Shown here one piece after another: positions 58,810 to 64,000 of a DNA stretch of 64,000 nucleotides. How positions within the stretch are numbered: position 1 is the first letter of the stretch; each line of letters begins with the position of its first letter. The translations under genes and the position numbers were made by a program. Below the pieces are notes generated by a model. That model was not told where the DNA came from. It made no database searches and worked only from the letters and a program-made list of their open reading frames with translations. Source of the stretch: Larkinella sp051857545 (lineage in GTDB: Bacteria > Bacteroidota > Bacteroidia > Cytophagales > Spirosomataceae); contig NZ_JBPZHB010000005.1 of the NCBI RefSeq assembly GCF_051857545.1, forward strand, positions 558,001 through 622,000, in the 5' to 3' direction.

Positions 58810-61686
58810 ATGAACTACAAAGACTATTTACCAAAACCGCTTTCCATCCTGCTGAATACCGGGTTGCTGATTGGGTTGGCTTCGTTTACGATACAAGACA
58901 ACCCCAAAGATCAAAAACCGGATGAAAGCCGGTTTACGCCCGTCGTCATTGCTGAGAATTTAGACGAACCGATGGTGTTTGAAGTGCTCAAAGATGGCAC
59001 GGCCTACATCATCGAACGCAAAGGCGCTTTCAAAAAATACGACCCGGCGACCAAAACCGTCAATCTGATTGCGACCATTCCCGTCAACACCAAATACACC
59101 AGTGCAGAAGGCGTCTCACGCGAAGCTGAAGAAGGGCTGATGGGGCTGTCGCTCGACCCCAATTTCGATAAAAACCACTGGGTGTATCTGTATTATGCCC
59201 ACCCAACCGAAAAGAAGCACATTCTGACCCGATGGAATCTGGTCGATGACAAGCTGAGTTCCGAAAAGGTGGTGCTGGAAGTAACAACCCAGCGCGAAGT
59301 ATGCTGCCATACCGGGGGTGGGATGACCTGGGACAAAGCCGGGAATCTCTACCTGACCGTTGGCAACAACACCGGCAACCAGCAGGCGGCCCAAACCGAC
59401 GAACGACCCGGCCGCGCCAGTTGGGATGACCAGGGACACGCCGGTAACACCAACGATTTACGCGGTAAAATTCTGCGCATTCACCCCGAAGCCGATGGTT
59501 CGTATACCATTCCGGAAGGCAATCTGTACCCAAAAGGAACCGCCAAAACCCGTCCTGAAATCTATTCGATGGGCCACCGCAACCCCTGGCGGATTTCCAT
59601 CGACAGCAAAACCGGTTTTCTCTACTGGGGCGAAGTTGGCCCCGATGCGGGTGAAGACACCGAAATTGGTCCGCGCGGGTACGATGAGCTGAACCAGGGC
59701 CGGAAACCGGGCAACTTCGGCTGGCCGTGGTTTGTCGGCAACGACCAGGCTTTCCCGGTTTTCGATTATGCAACGAATAAACCGCTGGACAAAAAAGACC
59801 CTAAAAAACTTGTTAACAATTCGCCCAACAACACCGGTTTGACAGAACTACCGCCCGTAGCGCCTTCTTTCATCTATTACCCGTACGGTATTTCGGAGAA
59901 ATTCCCGCTGGTGGGCAGCGGTTCGCGCAGTGCGACGGGTGGCCCGATTTATCACCGCTCCGATTTCAAAGATCCCAAGCGTCCGTGGCCAGCGTATTAC
60001 GAAGGAAAATGGATTGCGACCGACTTCTCCCGGGGCTGGATTATGGCCATCACGATGGACGAAAATGGCGATTACCAATCCATGGAGCGGGTATTACCCA
60101 ACTACCGCCCGGTTGAACCGATCGACATGAAATTTGGGCCGGATGGTGATTTGTATACACTGGAATACGGCAGCAACTGGTTCCGAAAAAGCGATAATTC
60201 GCGGCTGGTTCGGCTCGAATACAACGGCGGAAACCGCAAACCGCTTGTGCAGGCAGCCGCCAGCAAAAAAGGCGGCACGGTTCCTTTCCAGATCACCTTA
60301 TCGTCGGAAGGCAGTAAAGATTTTGACGGCGACGCGCTGAAATACCAGTGGAAAGTGGCTTCGGGCGGTGGGGCCGCCCGGGTTTTTACGACTGCAAACC
60401 CAACCGTATCCTTCGATAAACCGGGCGTTTATACCGCCACGCTGACGGTGAGCGATCCGAAAGGCGCCAGCAACAGCCAGTCGGTAAAAATCATCGCAGG
60501 CAATGAACCGCCCGTTGTGGCCGTGAATTTAACCGGTAACAAGTCCTTTTTCTTCCCCGATAAACCGATTCAGTACGCGGTTCAGGTAAGCGATAAAGAA
60601 GATGGTAAACTTGCCGGGCCGAATGCAACATCGGGGCAAATCAGTCCGTCGCGGGTCGCCATCAGCATCGATTACACATCCGAAGGCTTCGATTACGCCG
60701 AAGTGATTCAGAGTCAGCGCAGTGTCGATGCTTCGACGCAATTCGCCGTGGCCCAGACCCTGATCGGCCAGAGCGATTGCAAAGTATGTCATCAGGTTAC
60801 CACTAAATCCGTTGGGCCGTCTTTTCATGACATTGCCAACCGGTATAAAGGCAAATCCGAAGCGTCGGGTCAATTGGTCAAAAAAATCATCAACGGTGGT
60901 GGTGGCGTCTGGGGCGAAGTCGTGATGCCCGCTCACCCGGCAATGTCGGCCGGTGATGCCGCTGCGATTGTTAAATACATTCTGAACAGCACCGAAAAAA
61001 CCTTGAGTACCCTGCCGACGCAGGGTAGTTATGCGCTCAAAATTCCGGAAGGCGACAACGGAAAAGGGACGGTACTGGTGCGGGCGGCTTATACCGACCG
61101 GCCGGTCAAAACCATTCCTTCGCAGACCTCGGAAAGCCAGCTTATTCTGCGCAACCCGGAAGTCAGCCCGGCCGATGCTGAGGTCACCAAAGGCGTTGAT
61201 ATCAAAGCCCGGGGTATGGGAACCGGGGTGAGTTTGGTGGCTTTTTCAAAGGGGTACATCGGGTATAAAAAGCTGGACCTGACCGACATCAAACAACTGG
61301 AACTCATTGCTTCGGCTCAGAAACGCGATGGCAGTATCGGCGGAACCATTGAAATCCGGCTGGACTCTCCAACGGGCGATCTGATCGGTCAAACCGTTGT
61401 GGAGGTGGCCCAACCGAGAGCGCCAGGGGCCGCACCCACGGCGACGGCCATTCAAACCGCCGGTGGCAATGCGCCCACAGCCGGAACGGGTGTTACCACT
61501 CCGCCAAAATCAACCACGGCGGCTGCTCCTTCTTACACGCCCCGTGGCCCGGTTCCTCTGAAAGTTGCACTGAAAGAAACCAACGGGGTTCATGATGTCT
61601 ACCTGGTTTTCAAAAATGAACAAGCGAAAGCCATTGAGCCGCTACTGTCTCTGGTCAGTATCAAGTTCAGCCCGGTAGAAAAATAG
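58810..61686 (+). CDS. PQQ-type sugar dehydrogenase with PKD, cytochrome c and CBM6-like domains
   Basis: 958 aa from the ATG at 58810, which gives a signal anchor (PLSILLNTGLLIGLASFTI); an ATG at 58738 adds 24 residues. Glucose/sorbosone-dehydrogenase propeller first ('EGLMGLSLDPNFDKNHWVYLYY', 'GMTWDKAGNLYLTVGNNTG', 'IYSMGHRNPWRISID', 'GPDGDLYTLEYGS'), then a PKD domain ('GVYTATLTVSDPKG'), a class I cytochrome c with CKVCH (Cys 657/660, His 661 in this numbering) and axial Met in 'VVMPAHPAM', and a C-terminal CBM6-like sandwich. A periplasmic or surface enzyme oxidising a sugar and passing electrons to the haem is expected. Confidence 0.9.
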   Translation: MNYKDYLPKPLSILLNTGLLIGLASFTIQDNPKDQKPDESRFTPVVIAENLDEPMVFEVLKDGTAYIIERKGAFKKYDPATKTVNLIATIPVNTKYTSAEGVSREAEEGLMGLSLDPNFDKNHWVYLYYAHPTEKKHILTRWNLVDDKLSSEKVVLEVTTQREVCCHTGGGMTWDKAGNLYLTVGNNTGNQQAAQTDERPGRASWDDQGHAGNTNDLRGKILRIHPEADGSYTIPEGNLYPKGTAKTRPEIYSMGHRNPWRISIDSKTGFLYWGEVGPDAGEDTEIGPRGYDELNQGRKPGNFGWPWFVGNDQAFPVFDYATNKPLDKKDPKKLVNNSPNNTGLTELPPVAPSFIYYPYGISEKFPLVGSGSRSATGGPIYHRSDFKDPKRPWPAYYEGKWIATDFSRGWIMAITMDENGDYQSMERVLPNYRPVEPIDMKFGPDGDLYTLEYGSNWFRKSDNSRLVRLEYNGGNRKPLVQAAASKKGGTVPFQITLSSEGSKDFDGDALKYQWKVASGGGAARVFTTANPTVSFDKPGVYTATLTVSDPKGASNSQSVKIIAGNEPPVVAVNLTGNKSFFFPDKPIQYAVQVSDKEDGKLAGPNATSGQISPSRVAISIDYTSEGFDYAEVIQSQRSVDASTQFAVAQTLIGQSDCKVCHQVTTKSVGPSFHDIANRYKGKSEASGQLVKKIINGGGGVWGEVVMPAHPAMSAGDAAAIVKYILNSTEKTLSTLPTQGSYALKIPEGDNGKGTVLVRAAYTDRPVKTIPSQTSESQLILRNPEVSPADAEVTKGVDIKARGMGTGVSLVAFSKGYIGYKKLDLTDIKQLELIASAQKRDGSIGGTIEIRLDSPTGDLIGQTVVEVAQPRAPGAAPTATAIQTAGGNAPTAGTGVTTPPKSTTAAAPSYTPRGPVPLKVALKETNGVHDVYLVFKNEQAKAIEPLLSLVSIKFSPVEK

Positions 61687-61699
61687 GCATACTCTTACC

Positions 61700-61752
61700 A
61701 AAACGAACAGAGCCCGAATGGAGGTTTTCTCGGCTCGGGCGCTGTTCGTTTT
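61700..61752. terminator. Bidirectional terminator between the dehydrogenase and the Nudix regulator
   Basis: Arms 61700-61717 and 61735-61752 (AAAACGAACAG-A-GCCCGA) pair with one mismatch; A4 on the left and T4 on the right make it work on both strands. It lies 13 bp after one stop and 5 bp before the other. Confidence 0.85.
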
Positions 61753-61757
61753 GAACG

Positions 61758-62522
61758 TTAACTAAAGGCAAGATTACCTTCCTGCAACGCTTTTTCGTAC
61801 TTTTCTTTATTAAACCGGAACAAATACGGCGACTTGAAAGCTCCTCCTTTCCGTTGCTCTTCCAGCCGTTCGATGATGCCCAACGCCCGCATTTTCTTGG
61901 AAAAATTACGGGGATCCAGCGGTCGGTTCAGGATTGTTTCGTAGAGTCGCTGGAGTTCGGGCATGGTGAATTTTTCGGGCAGCAGATTATAGCCAACTGG
62001 CTGCCAGCTCAGTTGAACCCGTAACGTTCTGAGGGCCACGGCGACAATATGGTTGTGATCGAAAAGCAAGGAGGGCAATTTTTCAACATCCCACCACCGG
62101 CATTCATCCGTTAGAAAATCAGCGGTGGGAGTTACTTTCGAAAAATCGACCAAGGCAAAATAGCCAATTGACACGGTGCGGTCGGGCCATTGTCGGGTCG
62201 AGGTATCCGGCCAACTCAGTTTCTGGCTGATTTCCTGCCGATTATACCGTACGTCTTCGCCAAAGGTGTGAAACTGTTGCAGAAAAAGCTCCTTAATCCC
62301 GGTGCGTTCTTCCAGAATACGTTGAGCAGCCACGTCGACCGATTCATTCTTGTAGATAAAACCGCCCGGCAATCCCCACTCCTCGGTCTGCTTCCATCGT
62401 AACAACAACACTTTCAACTGGTTATCATAAAATCCAAAAATCACGCAGTCGATTGAAAGGCCCAACACACACCGTATGTCGACCTCTTTGAAATACTCCT
62501 CCAGTTGTTTTTTGTAATTCAT
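61758..62522 (-). CDS. Nudix-fold transcriptional regulator (NrtR/AraR type)
   Basis: 254 aa: Nudix domain (about 15-145) plus a C-terminal winged helix ('FTMPELQRLYETILNRPLDPRNFSKKMRALGIIERLEEQRKGGAFKSPYLFRFN'). The Nudix box reads G54-x5-E60-x7-R68-I-L-E-E72-R-T-G-I, so two of the catalytic Glu positions (69 and 73) are Ile and Arg. Loss of these, with the DNA-binding tail, is the hallmark of NrtR-like regulators; in Bacteroides a relative (AraR) controls arabinose use. Divergent from the esterase at 62.6 kb, which is a likely target. Ligand unknown, perhaps a sugar or ADP-ribose-like molecule. Confidence 0.85.
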   Translation of the reverse strand: MNYKKQLEEYFKEVDIRCVLGLSIDCVIFGFYDNQLKVLLLRWKQTEEWGLPGGFIYKNESVDVAAQRILEERTGIKELFLQQFHTFGEDVRYNRQEISQKLSWPDTSTRQWPDRTVSIGYFALVDFSKVTPTADFLTDECRWWDVEKLPSLLFDHNHIVAVALRTLRVQLSWQPVGYNLLPEKFTMPELQRLYETILNRPLDPRNFSKKMRALGIIERLEEQRKGGAFKSPYLFRFNKEKYEKALQEGNLAFS

Positions 62523-62583
62523 AGGGAAAAAATAAAAAATAAGCTTTATGTATTCCTTACATATTCACTATTTATTTTTATAC

Positions 62584-62611
62584 CCTGTCAGCGGTCGCAG
62601 ACTCTGACAGG
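62584..62611. promoter_or_regulatory. Inverted repeat in the regulator-esterase divergent region
   Basis: CCTGTCAG (62584-62591) and CTGACAGG (62604-62611), perfect 8 bp with a 12-nt spacer; TACC/GGTA extend it with one inserted base. It is 13 bp before the esterase ATG. It could be the operator of the Nudix regulator or another member of the CCTG-word hairpins. Confidence 0.45.
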
Positions 62612-62624
62612 TATAAACCTACCC

Positions 62625-63815
62625 ATGATGAAATCATTCCCCATCCGAATTTTCCTGGGCTTTCTGTTTGTGACCCAGTTTCCATCCGTTCAGGCGCAGC
62701 AAGCGCACGTTAATTTAGACTGGAATCCGCATAAAAACACCCAAAACCTGAATCCCTTTGGTGCCAACGTCATCTCACCGGAGGTAAGCGACGATCACAG
62801 GGTGACGTTTCGACTCAAGGCACCCCGGGCTCAGGAAGTGCTGTTAACCGGTGGCCCCATGCTGCTGGCACTCAAGGCCAGTAAACCGATTCCGTTTAAA
62901 AAGGACAACGATACGCTGTGGACGCTGACCGTCGGGCCGGTGAAACCGGACATTTACGTCTACAAATTTATCATCGACGGTGTAACCGTGGTCGACCCCA
63001 ACAACACCCTCACCGGTTTTTCGGACCAGCCGGGCTACAGCCAGTTGGTCGTTCACGGCGATGGCCCGGCGTATTACGATGCCCGCCAGGTACCACACGG
63101 AACCTTAAGCCGCCACACGTACCATTCTGATGTGCTTAACGGCGAACGTGAATTATATGTCTATACACCACCTGGTTATAACCCGAAGAAAAAATACCCG
63201 GTTTTATACCTGCTGGGCGGAAGCGGGGAACTGGCTTCCACCTGGTCGCTGGACGGTCGGGCCAACTTTATTGCCGACAACCTGATTGCGGAAGGCAAAG
63301 CCGTTCCGATGATTATTGCCATGCCGAACAACCAGGTGATTCACCGTAGTGACCCAAGGCATACCGAGTTGACATTCAAGCTGTTTGAAGAAGAATTGAG
63401 AAAGCAGATTGTACCGTTCGTCGATAAGAACTACAGTACGCAAACCACCCCGAAAGGCCGGGCGTTGGCGGGTCTATCGATGGGCGGACGACACACCCAA
63501 CTGGTGGGTTTCAATTGCCTGGATTTGTTCAGTTCGTTTGGTTGCCTGAGTTCCGGCGATCTAAATACTGAGCAGACCAGCGCAACATTCCTGAACGATC
63601 CGGATATCAATAAAAAAGTAGATTATCTCCTCGTTGGACAAGGGACCGGCGAGGTGGCCACCATTGGGCTACGGGCGGTTGCGTTGCATGAGGCTTTGCA
63701 AAAACACAATGTGAAGCACGATTATTACGTAGGGGGCGATGGTGCTCACGATTGGGCAACCTGGCGACATTTGCTCTATTACCGCTTGCTACCAAATCTA
63801 TGGCAAAAGAAATAG
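62625..63815 (+). CDS. Secreted CE1-like esterase with N-terminal immunoglobulin-like domain
   Basis: 396 aa from the ATG at 62625 (a second ATG follows at once), giving a signal peptide (SFPIRIFLGFLFVTQFPSVQAQ). Residues about 45-145 are an E-set/isoamylase-N-like domain ('VTFRLKAPRAQEVLLTGGPML', 'YVYKFIIDGVTVVDPNN'); residues 160-396 an alpha/beta hydrolase of the esterase-D/CE1 type with 'LAGLSMGGRHT' (Ser285) and catalytic His in 'GDGAHDWATWRH'. Such enzymes remove acetyl or feruloyl esters from plant polysaccharides. The frame is open further upstream to 62505, but that would overlap the regulator gene. Confidence 0.9.
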   Translation: MMKSFPIRIFLGFLFVTQFPSVQAQQAHVNLDWNPHKNTQNLNPFGANVISPEVSDDHRVTFRLKAPRAQEVLLTGGPMLLALKASKPIPFKKDNDTLWTLTVGPVKPDIYVYKFIIDGVTVVDPNNTLTGFSDQPGYSQLVVHGDGPAYYDARQVPHGTLSRHTYHSDVLNGERELYVYTPPGYNPKKKYPVLYLLGGSGELASTWSLDGRANFIADNLIAEGKAVPMIIAMPNNQVIHRSDPRHTELTFKLFEEELRKQIVPFVDKNYSTQTTPKGRALAGLSMGGRHTQLVGFNCLDLFSSFGCLSSGDLNTEQTSATFLNDPDINKKVDYLLVGQGTGEVATIGLRAVALHEALQKHNVKHDYYVGGDGAHDWATWRHLLYYRLLPNLWQKK

Positions 63816-63842
63816 TTTAGTTTTCTCCTACCCTACCGGCTA

Positions 63843-64000
63843 TCAACCCGGCCAAGTTTTATTGGTACGGCCATCGACAGAGTGCTTGCCGGGGCCTACA
63901 AAATAGAGGGTAAAATAGACCAGGAAATACAACAAAGGCATCTCTTTTTTCCCAAAAGGGTCTGCTCCGTGGGCAAAAAACGTAACCACGAGCATGTTGA
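63843..64000 (-). CDS. DoxX family membrane protein, C-terminal part
   Basis: The gene enters from outside the window; 52 codons are visible, ending in TGA at 63845-63843. The visible sequence 'MLVVTFFAHGADPFGKKEMPLLYFLVYFTLYFVGPGKHSVDG' carries the DoxX ending: the H-G-x-DPFGKKE loop, the last membrane helix and the GPGKxSxD motif. DoxX proteins are four-helix membrane proteins linked to quinone or redox chemistry. Recognised by motif only, because the fragment is short. Confidence 0.85.
   Translation of the reverse strand, partial: NMLVVTFFAHGADPFGKKEMPLLYFLVYFTLYFVGPGKHSVDGRTNKTWPG

Overview
The window comes from a Bacteroidota chromosome, most likely order Cytophagales, family Spirosomataceae (Spirosoma/Larkinella-like). 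The reasons are a SusC/SusD pair, several carboxypeptidase-regulatory/TonB receptors, a LytS/LytT-type sensor-regulator pair, DUF6526/DUF6364/DUF4920/DUF1080 proteins, and promoters of the Bacteroidota type (TTTG, 19 bp, TAnnTTTG). GC is moderate and even. No tRNA, rRNA, CRISPR array, IS element or prophage was recognised.

Layout. 0-15 kb is mixed housekeeping: the end of a secreted beta-propeller protein, a Na/Pi-cotransporter-like membrane protein, a GHL6-type glycosidase, a DinB protein, two DEAD-box helicases bracketing a PIN-domain toxin/antitoxin pair, a TlpA-type lipoprotein, a TonB receptor and a GNAT enzyme. 15-38 kb is one long minus-strand catabolic locus. Read from its promoter at 38.1 kb it holds susC, susD, an N-acetylneuraminate-lyase-like aldolase, four BNR/sialidase-fold secreted enzymes (one fused to an SGNH esterase), a Tat-exported SGNH esterase, an aspartoacylase-type deacylase, SDR, a PLP lyase, MFS, RraA, RidA, an M81 hydrolase, an SMP-30 lactonase, a NanM-like mutarotase, an aldo/keto reductase and a second SDR. 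A divergent FadR/GntR regulator (38.2 kb) probably controls it through a palindrome lying on the susC promoter. 39-44 kb holds DUF1080, Gfo/Idh, DinB/YfiT, DUF4920 and an amidohydrolase. 44-52 kb is a hexuronate set (uxaC, uxuA, transporter, KDG kinase, KDPG aldolase, uxaB). 52-64 kb holds LytTR/LytS, a small secreted protein, a TonB receptor, YceI, a large PQQ-type dehydrogenase-cytochrome fusion, a Nudix-type regulator, a CE1-like esterase and the end of a DoxX protein.

How the parts may work together. The 15-38 kb locus has the outer parts expected for sialic-acid-like sugars (propeller hydrolases, O-acyl esterases, mutarotase, NAL-like lyase), but no ManNAc kinase or ManNAc-6-P epimerase is seen. 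Instead it carries oxidoreductases, a lactonase, a deacylase, a PLP lyase, RidA and an RraA-type aldolase. I infer an oxidative, non-phosphorylative amino-sugar route ending at 2-keto-3-deoxygluconate, which the KDG kinase and KDPG aldolase at 48.9-50.6 kb could finish. This is a hypothesis.

The most striking non-coding feature is a set of intergenic palindromes built from short repeated 'words' (arms of 10-47 bp, several perfect). Many sit directly after stop codons. They often occur as pairs that share the arm words but not the loop, and in at least two genes the palindrome also encodes the end of the protein. A separate REP-like family with the core CCCGTAGGGAT occurs at 9.6 and 41.4 kb.
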